A stretch of 9,406 bases of DNA. Source: Candidatus Poribacteria bacterium. GTDB lineage: Bacteria; Poribacteria; WGA-4E; WGA-3G. Below, piece after piece: positions 1-6,719 of this stretch (the first letter of the stretch is position 1; each line of letters begins with the position of its first letter). Where the stretch lies: positions 1 to 9,406 of the forward strand of contig VXXH01000003.1 in assembly GCA_009835515.1 (NCBI GenBank). The letters run 5' to 3'. The notes beneath the pieces were generated by a model. It was given only the letters and a program-made list of their open reading frames with translations. It was not told the DNA's origin and ran no database searches. The position numbers and the translations under genes were made by a program.

Positions 1-64
1 TAGCAGTACTTGACGTTAAAAGTAAGTACTTGCGAATAGTTTTTAAAGTATCTTTGCAACGCCG

Positions 65-108
65 GTTTCGGTCAATTACACACAATAACAGCATTTTGAG
101 ACCGAAAC
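65..108. repeat. 9-bp inverted repeat upstream of the TonB-family gene
   Basis: GTTTCGGTC at 65-73 is exactly complementary to GACCGAAAC at 100-108, with a 26-base spacer. The right arm ends 32 bases before the start codon at 141. It could be an operator with two half sites or a stem-loop in the 5' leader; no T-run follows, so a simple terminator is unlikely. A smaller inverted repeat, AGTACTT at 5-11 and AAGTACT at 24-30, lies further upstream. The arms are seen directly; the function is inferred. Confidence 0.5.
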
Positions 109-126
109 TATCCCTCTTCTGTTTAT

Positions 127-132
127 AGGAGG
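127..132 (+). promoter_or_regulatory. ribosome binding site of the TonB-family gene
   Basis: AGGAGG at 127-132 stands 8 bases before the ATG at 141, a near-ideal Shine-Dalgarno arrangement that fixes the start of the TonB-family gene. Confidence 0.8.
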
Positions 133-140
133 AAAAGCGA

Positions 141-1088
141 ATGAGTAGCAGAACTTCCGGTATGCTCAGTCAAATGCGAGAGCGTCGCGTTGAACGTAAG
201 AAACCGAAGCGTTTTGTCGCATTGAAGAAGGTTTCGCTAGACCCGAGCCAGCAGAGCGACATCTCCAACGCACAGGCAAACCTGCCGAAACACCCTATCA
301 CACAGAAACACATTAAACAGAGTTCCACAGCGTTTTCAGTTGCAATGGCGTTTCATGTCCTCATCGCTATATTTATTGGGACTTACGTTATCGTCGATCG
401 GATTGAACTTGCGGAAGAAACGTTTGATATCAGTATAGTCACAGAAGAATCAAAAGCGAAACGTCGGTTCATACGCCGAGAAGCACCGAAATTCAACGAG
501 GCACGACAGACTCAACAGAAACTCCTTTTCAAGCAGCCGGTAAGGACTAACACCGCCCAACTGCCAAAAGATGGATTCACAATTCCCGAAGGCCCGGACG
601 CAGGACTTGATCTCACAACGCCTGACGTTGGTGAAGGCCTCACACCCATAGATGTCGATCGGAATTTTGTAAAACCGACACCGACGATTGAACCCGAAAC
701 AACGGTACAAGGCTTTAAGATAGAACGTGAAACAACAACACTGATTGATAAACTTGACACACCTGAGCCCGACGCAACACTTGGCGTAGGTAACATTAAC
801 TTCAGTTCCGAACCAGGCGTTACTAACCCTGCGTTCAAGTTTAGAGTAGAGCCGAAGTATCCAGAAAATGCCAAGAAAGCAGGTAAGGTAGGCGACGTTA
901 TTTTACAAGCAACCATCGATGAAAATGGCATCCCAAAAGACATTGAAGCATTGACAAAACTCGGATTCGGGCTCGAAGAGGCGGCAATCGCTGCGTTCAA
1001 AAAATCTTCTTTTCGTCCAGCAATGAAGGGTGAAACACCTATTAGTAAGCAAGTTCAAATAACCTACGAGTTTACACTTGACGACTAA
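141..1088 (+). CDS. TonB-family energy transducer protein
   Basis: A 315-residue protein with TonB architecture. TonB proteins carry proton-motive energy from the ExbB/ExbD complex in the inner membrane to outer-membrane receptors. Residues 1-62 are a basic cytoplasmic segment, longer than in classical TonB. Residues 64-85 form one hydrophobic helix. Residues 90-230 are a periplasmic linker rich in Pro, Thr, Asp and Glu. Residues 235-313 match the TonB C-terminal domain: a PKYP motif at 238-241, then A, G and G at the usual spacing, a strand with DENG, LGFGLEEAA, and FRPA at 291-294. The start is fixed by AGGAGG eight bases upstream. No exbB or exbD is in the window. The same N-terminal segment recurs just downstream as a truncated copy, so the genome probably holds several such genes. 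The family is clear; the partner receptor cannot be told. Confidence 0.88.
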   Translation: MSSRTSGMLSQMRERRVERKKPKRFVALKKVSLDPSQQSDISNAQANLPKHPITQKHIKQSSTAFSVAMAFHVLIAIFIGTYVIVDRIELAEETFDISIVTEESKAKRRFIRREAPKFNEARQTQQKLLFKQPVRTNTAQLPKDGFTIPEGPDAGLDLTTPDVGEGLTPIDVDRNFVKPTPTIEPETTVQGFKIERETTTLIDKLDTPEPDATLGVGNINFSSEPGVTNPAFKFRVEPKYPENAKKAGKVGDVILQATIDENGIPKDIEALTKLGFGLEEAAIAAFKKSSFRPAMKGETPISKQVQITYEFTLDD

Positions 1089-1130
1089 GCATACTGCTTG
1101 TTATCCACTTTTTGCGAGGAAACAAAGTGA

Positions 1131-1253
1131 ATGAGTCGCAGAACTTCTGGCATGCTCAGTCAAATGCAGCAGCGTCGTGCTGAACGTAAGAGACCGAAGA
1201 GGTTCACCCGATTTTTAGCAACCCTTTGGCTGCGAAGTTACGCACCAAACTGA
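1131..1253 (+). pseudogene. truncated second copy of the TonB-family gene (5' stub)
   Basis: ATG at 1131 opens a reading frame whose first 25 residues closely match the start of the TonB-family protein at 141: both share RTSGMLSQM, then RR, ERK, PKRF. About 60 of the first 70 bases are identical to 141-210, and a similar purine-rich leader (GCGAGGAAA at 1115-1123) precedes it. After about position 1200 the similarity stops abruptly; the frame runs on for 15 unrelated codons to TGA at 1251-1253, entirely within the 3' end of the opposite-strand gene. No membrane helix or TonB domain remains, so this looks like the relic of a tandem duplication cut by a rearrangement at about 1200. A functional 40-residue peptide is possible but unlikely. 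Confidence 0.7.
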
Positions 1254-1965
1254 CAACCGATTGGCGAGCAGTATCAGCGATCTGTGCCTGTTCAAACGTC
1301 AATTGTGCAATTTCCGCCTCTACAGCCTCCGCTTGGGAGGCTGACATATTTTCAAGGAACCGATCGTGTATTGTTGGTGGGGCATTGTGTAGGGCAAGAG
1401 CCAAGGTCGGCTTGTCTAATACCTGCAGGATAGTTTTGATCGCTTCATTCTCCAAATTACTTAAATCTTCAAAGGTAAACAGTTTCTCAGAGACGCTCTC
1501 CACCACCTCCGGTTGTCTCTCTGCCAATCTTTCCAACAACCGATTCTGCCCTGCTATATCCATATAGGACAGCAGTTTAGCAAGGTTTGCTGCGCCTTCA
1601 CCCAAGAAGGCCGTTTTCTGGAGTGCCTCCTTAATCCTGGCAATCTGTTCGTCCCAGATTTGTGTCGCGCGTTCGGCATCAACGATCTCTGTTGTCGTCA
1701 CCTTCTCAGCGATGCGGACCTGTTTATCAAACGGTAACATCGCGAAAACTTTTCCAATATGTGCAGCGAGGGCGTTTTCGATAGATTCACTTTTCAGCTG
1801 CGTACACATCACAAAAAACAGCGCAGCGTCGTCATCGTCTACATTTTGGAACGCTGCTAAAATGACCTGGGGGTGTGTTTCATCAAGCAAAGCCTTCAAC
1901 GCTTGCAGTGCAGCATCATCCAAAAATGGCGGACTCGTCTGTGCGTCTGTATTAGGAACCGACAC
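1204..1965 (-). CDS. FliG-like protein (motor-switch middle and C-terminal domain homologue), overlapping purM
   Basis: A 253-residue protein if read from GTG at 1965-1963; AAGGGG lies six bases upstream of that GTG. A longer form from GTG at 1998 (264 residues) has no visible ribosome binding site. Numbering from 1965: ETHPQ at 29-33 corresponds to the EHPQ motif of FliG; LPFDKQVRIAEKV at about 77-89 matches the end of the FliG middle domain; from about 121, GEGAANLAKLLSYMD, LFTFEDL (162-168), LALAL and ENMS follow in FliG order, and the last 24 residues match the C-terminal helices (VRNFAAKG). About 20 extra residues sit inside the middle domain, and the FliG N-terminal domain is absent. 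The five charged residues known for torque in E. coli FliG appear replaced. The gene overlaps the purM stop by 14 bases, so translation is probably coupled. Assignment is by motif reading; a different role from motility is likely but unknown. Confidence 0.6.
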   Translation of the reverse strand: MSVPNTDAQTSPPFLDDAALQALKALLDETHPQVILAAFQNVDDDDAALFFVMCTQLKSESIENALAAHIGKVFAMLPFDKQVRIAEKVTTTEIVDAERATQIWDEQIARIKEALQKTAFLGEGAANLAKLLSYMDIAGQNRLLERLAERQPEVVESVSEKLFTFEDLSNLENEAIKTILQVLDKPTLALALHNAPPTIHDRFLENMSASQAEAVEAEIAQLTFEQAQIADTARQSVVSLVRNFAAKGLLKIG

Positions 1966-2992
1966 CTTGCACCCCTTTTTCGCCCGCGACCACCTCACCG
2001 ATACGATAGGTAGATTCCCCAGATGCGTTGAGGGACTTTAAAGCGTCATCAACAGCATCAGCGGCAAGCACGACTACCATCCCTACTCCCATATTGAAGA
2101 CCCTGTACATCTCTACCTCTTCAACATTCCCTTTTTCCTGTAAAAACGGAAAAATCGGCGGAATCTCCCATGTCCCTTTCTGAATGTCAGCGACACATCC
2201 GTCCGGCAGAATCCGTAGCACATTCCCAGGCAATCCGCCACCGGTGATATGGGCAATCCCTTTAATCTTGCACACCTTACAAAGTTCCAGAACAGATTTC
2301 ACGTAACTTTTGTGGCACTCAAGCAGTGCCTGTCCCACTGTTGCAGAGAGTTCAGGCAGATAAGTATTAACATCATAGCCACACTTGTCAAATACAATGC
2401 GGCGGACGAGTGAAAAGCCGTTGGTATGTAAACCTGTCGAGCCTAATCCGATGAGTTGATCCCCGGGCGCAATCTCTTCTCCGGTAATTACATCGGCTTT
2501 CTCTACAGCACCGACAATCGTCCCGACCAAATCGTATTCACCGAGCGTATAAATATCTGACAACTCTGCGATCTCACCACCGATTAAGGCGCAACCAATC
2601 TCTCGACATCCCGCTGCGAGACCTGTCACAATACCTTCAATCGCCGCGGGTTCCACCTTGCTGATGCCAATGTAATCCAAAAAGAAAAGCGGTTCCGCTC
2701 CCTGCACAACAATATCGTTACCACAATGCGCAACAATATCAAAGCCAACGGTGTCGTGTCGCCCTACTTTAAACGCGACCTTTAACTTTGTACCAACACT
2801 ATCCGTACTGGAAACAAGCACCGGCTCTTGATACGATTTGAGCGCAAAAAGCCCCCCGAAACTCCCAACATCGCTGAGTACCTCAGGGCGGTAGGTCGTC
2901 TGGACGAGAGGTTTAAGCCGAGATATTGCTTCGGACTCTGCTTCAAACGAAACCCCGGCATTAGCATACGTCAACTGCTTTCTATCTGCCAT
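1952..2992 (-). CDS. purM: phosphoribosylformylglycinamidine cyclo-ligase (AIR synthetase)
   Basis: PurM closes the imidazole ring of FGAM with ATP to give 5-aminoimidazole ribonucleotide, the fifth step of de novo purine synthesis in the cytoplasm. The 346-residue length is typical. It starts with the usual YANAGV segment (residues 9-14), followed by DVGSFGGLF, the DSVGTKLK nucleotide-binding loop (about residues 64-71, normally DGVGTK), CGNDIVVQGAEPLFFLDY, and GGGLPGNVLRILP near residue 252. The ATG at 2992-2990 is preceded by AGGAG at 3004-3000 with seven bases between. Its first 11 bases overlap the 3' end of the small membrane-protein gene, and its end overlaps the FliG-like gene, so all three are probably translated from one message with purF. 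Confidence 0.95.
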   Translation of the reverse strand: MADRKQLTYANAGVSFEAESEAISRLKPLVQTTYRPEVLSDVGSFGGLFALKSYQEPVLVSSTDSVGTKLKVAFKVGRHDTVGFDIVAHCGNDIVVQGAEPLFFLDYIGISKVEPAAIEGIVTGLAAGCREIGCALIGGEIAELSDIYTLGEYDLVGTIVGAVEKADVITGEEIAPGDQLIGLGSTGLHTNGFSLVRRIVFDKCGYDVNTYLPELSATVGQALLECHKSYVKSVLELCKVCKIKGIAHITGGGLPGNVLRILPDGCVADIQKGTWEIPPIFPFLQEKGNVEEVEMYRVFNMGVGMVVVLAADAVDDALKSLNASGESTYRIGEVVAGEKGVQGVGS

Positions 2993-3299
2993 CTGATTTC
3001 TCCTGTTCCTTCAATAATTGTCTGCGAAGTGGAGAAACGCTTTTCCTCGGTCTTAACAAACTAATGACTAACACAACACCGCTAATACCTAAAGCAACGA
3101 GAACACCGATCTCCTGCGCTTTTTCAGGTTTTATATTCGGCCGCAACTTCTCAAGCAGTACAGGAAGCACCCAACTCAAAACCATTCCGAGAATCGCACA
3201 AATCAGCAGAGAAATAAGCGTATTGCGTCCTTGGGGTGTGCCTATCGGATTCGGTCTTTTCTGATTCCCACTTTTTTTATTTTGCCTAAAAATCAGCAT
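2982..3299 (-). CDS. small two-helix membrane protein of unknown function between purF and purM
   Basis: A 105-residue protein when read from ATG at 3299-3297, which has GAGGA at 3312-3308 eight bases upstream. An upstream in-frame ATG at 3332 lacks such a site, so the shorter form is preferred. The first 27 residues are basic and polar (RQNKKSGNQKRPNP). Hydrophobic helices follow at about 28-50 and 63-82, joined by a short charged loop, and the tail is Arg/Lys-rich. By the positive-inside rule both ends lie in the cytoplasm. There is no catalytic motif and I do not recognise the family. It lies 50 bases after purF and overlaps purM by 11 bases, so it belongs to the purine message, but a purine role is not shown. 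Confidence 0.75.
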   Translation of the reverse strand: MLIFRQNKKSGNQKRPNPIGTPQGRNTLISLLICAILGMVLSWVLPVLLEKLRPNIKPEKAQEIGVLVALGISGVVLVISLLRPRKSVSPLRRQLLKEQEKSDGR

Positions 3300-3349
3300 A
3301 AAAATTTTCCTCGTAGGTGCTAAGACTATCATTAAAACATTCAGTGAAT

Positions 3350-4780
3350 CTACATAATCAACGGCAGTTGTTCTGAAGATTCTTCCACAAGTGGGATAGG
3401 ATATTCTCCATCAAAACAGGTGGTGCAAAAATCCTGAGATGCCTTCACCGAATTTAGCAACCCTTCAATACTTAGATAACCGAGACTATCCGCGCGGATA
3501 TACTTCCGTATCTCGTCAATCGTGTGCGAACTCGCAATTAATTCCCCACGCGTCGGTGTGTCTACGCCGTAGAAGCATGGGAACTTATTTGGCGGCGATG
3601 CAATTCGGAGGTGTACGGCTGTCGCGCCGCCCTGCCGAACGATTTTAATAAGCTTTCTGCTATTTGTCCCACGCATAATCGAATCGTCTACGAGCACAAC
3701 CCGTTTACCCCGCAACACATCGCGGATCGGGTTCAACTTCACTTTCACCATCAGTTCTCGGATATCCTGCGTCGGGTTCATGAAAGAGCGGCCAACGAAA
3801 GGGTTCCGCGATAACCCTAAATCGAACGGAATGCCAGACTCCTCAGCGTAGCCGAGCGCAGCAATCGTCGCGGAATCAGGCACCGGGATCACAACATCCG
3901 CTTTGACCGGGTGTTCGCGCGCCAGTTGCCTGCCGAACTCTCGGCGCGGGTTATTCACACTGTGCCCGAACATCATGCTATCCGGCCGCGCCAGATAGAT
4001 ATACTCAAAGATACACTGCGATAACTCCGACTGTCTCTTATGAAAGCGCAACGACTCTAAACCCAGATGTGCAGAGCGTATAAATACCAATTCTCCCGGT
4101 TCTACCTCGCGTATCGGTTCCGCTTCAATGACATCAAAGGCACACGTTTCGGAGGCTAACACATACGCATTACCCAGCTTACCGAGCCACAATGGACGGA
4201 ACCCGTGCGCATCGCGAGCCCCCATCAACGTCGTATTATCCATACATACGAACGAGTATGCTCCTTCAACACTTCGTAGCGCATCAACGATCCTATGCTC
4301 TAAAGCCTGCTTCCGCGAATGTGCTATCAAGTGGAAAATGACTTCCGTGTCCAAACGTGTGCTGAAGATAGAGCCAGCGTTCTCCAAATGATTCCGAATG
4401 TGCACAGCATTGACAAGATTGCCGTTGTGTCCAAGCGCGAGCGGCCCCTGTTTGTAATTCCGGACCAGAGGTTGCGCATTCTCAAGCGTGCTTGCCCCCG
4501 CCGTCGAATAGCGGTTGTGCCCAATAGCGATATGACCTTCCAGTTTCCCTAAAGTCTCAGCACTAAACACAGAGTGTACCAGACCCATGCCGTGGTGATA
4601 CGTAAATTTCTCGCCATCTGATGCAACAATGCCGCTGCTCTCTTGCCCTCGATGCTGAAGGGCACGTAACCCCAGATACGTCAACTCTACGGCTCTTGGA
4701 TGGCCGAAAATACCGAAGACACCACACTCGTCCCTCGGCTTATCATCATACTGCATTTTGATGGTTAAACCCTCCAGCAT
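3350..4780 (-). CDS. purF: amidophosphoribosyltransferase (glutamine PRPP amidotransferase)
   Basis: PurF transfers glutamine-derived ammonia to PRPP, giving phosphoribosylamine, the committed first step of purine synthesis. In the 476-residue form, Cys19 in DECGVFGIFG is the nucleophile exposed when the propeptide is removed. The glutaminase half continues through LQHRGQESSGI (41-51), GHNRYST (87-93) and GHNGNLVN. The phosphoribosyltransferase half carries the PRPP loop VVLVDDSIMRGTN (361-373). Cysteines 256, 402, 452 and 455 match the four ligands of the iron-sulfur cluster in Bacillus-type PurF; the first two are 146 residues apart, as I recall for the B. subtilis enzyme. So this is the cluster-bearing, processed type. 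The start is uncertain: ATG at 4780 has only a weak site upstream, while ATG at 4756-4754 gives a ten-residue propeptide and has GGAGGG at 4775-4770, 13 bases away. First gene of the purF, membrane protein, purM, FliG-like cluster. Confidence 0.95.
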   Translation of the reverse strand: MLEGLTIKMQYDDKPRDECGVFGIFGHPRAVELTYLGLRALQHRGQESSGIVASDGEKFTYHHGMGLVHSVFSAETLGKLEGHIAIGHNRYSTAGASTLENAQPLVRNYKQGPLALGHNGNLVNAVHIRNHLENAGSIFSTRLDTEVIFHLIAHSRKQALEHRIVDALRSVEGAYSFVCMDNTTLMGARDAHGFRPLWLGKLGNAYVLASETCAFDVIEAEPIREVEPGELVFIRSAHLGLESLRFHKRQSELSQCIFEYIYLARPDSMMFGHSVNNPRREFGRQLAREHPVKADVVIPVPDSATIAALGYAEESGIPFDLGLSRNPFVGRSFMNPTQDIRELMVKVKLNPIRDVLRGKRVVLVDDSIMRGTNSRKLIKIVRQGGATAVHLRIASPPNKFPCFYGVDTPTRGELIASSHTIDEIRKYIRADSLGYLSIEGLLNSVKASQDFCTTCFDGEYPIPLVEESSEQLPLIM

Positions 4781-4828
4781 GCGCTCTTAAATTTTCGGAA
4801 CTGTTCATCAAGGAAGCCCTTCGCAAAT

Positions 4829-4983
4829 CTATGCATGTTCTGCACTCACCTTAGTCGCTTTCACTGCTGCTAATCTGTAACCTAATATTCCCCCGATTCG
4901 GATAGCAAGGATATGATTGAGCAGCGTAAGCAAACCGACAACAGCCGGCGGACCTAAAAACGCACCTGAGCAAAGCCGTTTTA
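4829..4983 (-). pseudogene. internally deleted, 5'-truncated second copy of the adjacent membrane-protein gene
   Basis: Read on the minus strand from about 4983, an open frame without a start codon gives LKRLCSGAFLGPPAVVGLL, then LLN joined straight to HILAIRIGGILGYRLA, ending in TAG at 4831-4829. Both parts match the membrane protein encoded at 4981-5538 (LKPLCSGAFLGPPAVVGLL and ILAIRIGGILGYRLA). The segment between them, 132 bp or 44 codons in the intact gene, is missing, and the reading frame is kept. The N-terminal half is also absent. The copy starts inside the stop codon region of the intact gene. It occupies most of the gap before purF and has no start codon or ribosome binding site, so it is read as a relic of a tandem duplication. 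Confidence 0.75.
4844..4914. repeat. direct repeat, copy 1 (partner at 5002-5072)
   Basis: Positions 4844-4914 match 5002-5072 at 66 of 71 bases; within this, 4868-4914 and 5026-5072 are identical over 47 bases. It encodes the C-terminal part of the membrane protein (ILAIRIGGILGYRLA) in both copies. The neighbouring homologous block, 4917-4980 against 5207-5270, is clearly more diverged (about 47 of 60 bases), so the two parts of the duplicate have unequal age or one part has been homogenised by gene conversion. Confidence 0.9.
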
Positions 4984-5538
4984 GGAGAGTGTCCACCACC
5001 AACTCATCTTAGTCGTTTCCGCTGTTGCTAATCTGTAACCTAATATTCCCCCGATTCGGATAGCAAGGATATACAAAATTTCAACTGGCAAACCGACAAA
5101 CACCCACCCACGCATCGGTAACGAAATAATATACGCGAGCGTCTTAAGCACAGGGATTAGCAACGCCAGAATCAGGTTCGGTTTACCAAATATCTCCCAC
5201 GGCACGTTAAGAAGCGCAAGCAAGCCAACAACAGCCGGTGGCCCCAAAAACGCGCCCGAACAGAGCGGCTTCAACGGAATATCAATACCGAATCTCTGAC
5301 TCACAAACCGCATCCCTACGCTCGCTCCCATAATTACAACCCCATACGTAACACTCAGTGAGATAAAAAGAAATAAACCGACCCAGAAACCGTGATTGAC
5401 CCGATCCCCGAGCAGCATCTGCCAAATAAAATTCTCAAAGACAAACAGGCAAACCCAACCGCCTCCCAGTCCAATGATACCCCCGGCAGCAATCTGCCCA
5501 AGGGTCAACGTAACACTATTCGTTTTCATACCTTCCAT
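4981..5538 (-). CDS. multi-pass membrane protein of unknown function
   Basis: A 185-residue, strongly hydrophobic protein. Probable membrane segments lie at about residues 14-34 (glycine-rich, GGIIGLGGG), 50-72, 88-112, 118-140 and 145-168, with short polar joints and few charges. The C-terminus ends in an unusual SWWWTLS. There is no signal for catalysis or a known transporter motif, and I do not recognise the family. ATG at 5538 and ATG at 5529 are both possible starts; neither has a clear ribosome binding site. The gene reads toward purF, with the shortened duplicate between them. The insertion element begins within about 30-90 bases of its start, so its native promoter may have been separated from it or replaced. 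Confidence 0.7.
   Translation of the reverse strand: MEGMKTNSVTLTLGQIAAGGIIGLGGGWVCLFVFENFIWQMLLGDRVNHGFWVGLFLFISLSVTYGVVIMGASVGMRFVSQRFGIDIPLKPLCSGAFLGPPAVVGLLALLNVPWEIFGKPNLILALLIPVLKTLAYIISLPMRGWVFVGLPVEILYILAIRIGGILGYRLATAETTKMSWWWTLS
5002..5072. repeat. direct repeat, copy 2 (partner at 4844-4914)
   Basis: This is the copy inside the 3' part of the intact membrane-protein gene; 66 of 71 bases match 4844-4914, including 47 bases in a row without a difference. Similarity ends at about 5002, so the last codons of the intact gene, which encode the Trp-rich tail SWWWTLS, have no counterpart in the other copy and may come from the duplication junction. Confidence 0.9.
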
Positions 5539-5556
5539 CCGATTCTTTACTTAAAT

Positions 5557-5584
5557 ATATTAATTCTATTGTATCACGTTGCAA
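5557..5584 (-). promoter_or_regulatory. possible promoter for the membrane-protein gene
   Basis: On the minus strand, TTGCAA (5584-5579) and TAATAT (5562-5557) are separated by 16 bases, each matching four of six consensus bases of a sigma70-type promoter, and they sit about 20-45 bases before the start at 5538. The region is AT-rich, so chance matches are likely. It lies at the end of the insertion element, which may have supplied part of it. Confidence 0.25.
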
Positions 5585-5720
5585 CATTATTTTGACATAT
5601 TCCCACAGCTGAAGCAGTGGGATTCTTCTAAAGAGAATCCGTTGCTTTTCTGTGCGGATCGTGGGGTATAGACTTCGGATGAAGTCGGCGAGGGTTGCTT
5701 GCAATCGCAAGTCTGACACC
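5575..5720 (-). ncRNA. possible omega RNA (TnpB guide RNA scaffold) at the 3' end of tnpB
   Basis: Known TnpB proteins use an RNA made from the 3' end of tnpB and the right end of the element, whose last bases run into the flanking target. Here the corresponding stretch holds two overlapping stem-loops: TCCCAC pairing with GTGGGA (5601-5622), and GGATTCT pairing with AGAATCC (5620-5640), the latter spanning the tnpB stop codon. They share bases 5620-5622 and cannot form together. The upstream limit given is arbitrary. The call rests on position and the stems only, and the damaged tnpB makes a working RNA doubtful. Confidence 0.3.
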
Positions 5721-6719
5721 TTCTAACCCAAAGGTTGATGCCCCAACCTTAAGAATGTTGATCGCAGCGTTGACATCGCGATGGTGATCGGTCTTACAAC
5801 GATGACAATGCCATTGACGCACCGACAAGTCCATGAACAATTGAGCGTGTCCGTAATGGCTACACGTTCTCGAAGTCGGTTCAAATTTATCAATATAGCA
5901 AAGGGCTTTTCCATGCTTCTTGGCTTGATGCCGCAACTTCAGATGAAACGCATAAGGCGCGATATCAGAGACTTTGCGGCCCCAGAGGCGTTTCATACCT
6001 TCAAAAGTGAGAGTCTCAAAACAAAGGGCATCGTATTGATGGACCAGCCGCTTGGCAAGTTTCCAATGATGGTTTTCGCGATGCCGTCTGATTTTACGGT
6101 GAACGCGCGCCGTGTTGAGACGTCCACGTTCAGAGTTGTTGCTCCCTTTCTGCTTACTTGAGAATTTTCGTTGGCCCCATTGTAAATCAGAATGTGCTGT
6201 CTGGTAAAAGTGAGGCGACTCGTGTTGTGTGCCATCCGAACAGGTGAACATCGTTTTGATACCGAAATCATAACCTGCAGCTTGACCCGTCTTGGGGGTG
6301 ACTTCGGTTGCGATGTGGTCTGTCCTGACAGACATATAGAAATCTCCAACTGCATCCGCTTTCACGGTAACAGTTTTGATATTGCCAAATATCGGGCGGC
6401 TCAGGTTAAATCGATAGTGCTTCCGCATGATACGCACCTTATCGCCATAGATACCAAAACCAAAGTCGCCTTCTTCAGGATCAGCAAACCTGAAACCCGA
6501 TTGGCATATCGTAAATGAATAAGGCTTACGCCATGACCGAAACTTCGGCGGACGTTTGGCAAGACCGCTAAAGAAACGCTGATACCCTTCATCAAGGCGT
6601 TTGAGAATCTCACGGGCAGACCAAGTGTTCAGCTCTCGCCAATGCGAAAATAACTCAGGATGCGAGTTCTTTAGTATGGTAAACGCACGCGACATCTCAT
6701 AGAAAGACATGTACGGCAA
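5628..6719 (-). CDS. tnpB: RNA-guided endonuclease TnpB, remaining open part (5' end cut off by a stop codon)
   Basis: TnpB is a compact RuvC nuclease guided by an omega RNA, related to Cas12 ancestors. This open frame gives 363 residues from TTG at 6719 (ATG at 6710 is also possible). RuvC-I is GYDFGIKTMFTCSDG with Asp151; RuvC-II is CFETLTFEGM with Glu235; RuvC-III is HHRDVNAA with Asp315, so the catalytic triad is complete. The zinc finger reads TSRTCSHYG and WHCHRC: Cys286, Cys305 and Cys308 are present, but the second ligand is Tyr289 (codon TAC at 5855-5853, one base from TGC). The usual first 40 or so residues are missing from this frame. They are found in the same frame upstream, behind an in-frame TGA. 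With two lesions the protein is probably inactive. If not inactive, translation would have to restart at 6719 or 6710. Confidence 0.85.
   Translation of the reverse strand: MPYMSFYEMSRAFTILKNSHPELFSHWRELNTWSAREILKRLDEGYQRFFSGLAKRPPKFRSWRKPYSFTICQSGFRFADPEEGDFGFGIYGDKVRIMRKHYRFNLSRPIFGNIKTVTVKADAVGDFYMSVRTDHIATEVTPKTGQAAGYDFGIKTMFTCSDGTQHESPHFYQTAHSDLQWGQRKFSSKQKGSNNSERGRLNTARVHRKIRRHRENHHWKLAKRLVHQYDALCFETLTFEGMKRLWGRKVSDIAPYAFHLKLRHQAKKHGKALCYIDKFEPTSRTCSHYGHAQLFMDLSVRQWHCHRCKTDHHRDVNAAINILKVGASTFGLEGVRLAIASNPRRLHPKSIPHDPHRKATDSL

Noticed and set aside
512..1000. 162-codon minus-strand frame across the TonB-family gene
   Set aside because: It lies wholly inside a well-supported gene on the other strand, is Ser/Val/Pro-rich in the way antisense frames are, and has no recognisable domain.
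5781..6518. Two plus-strand frames of 126 and 108 codons across tnpB
   Set aside because: They are shadows of the TnpB frame, which carries the RuvC and zinc-finger motifs.
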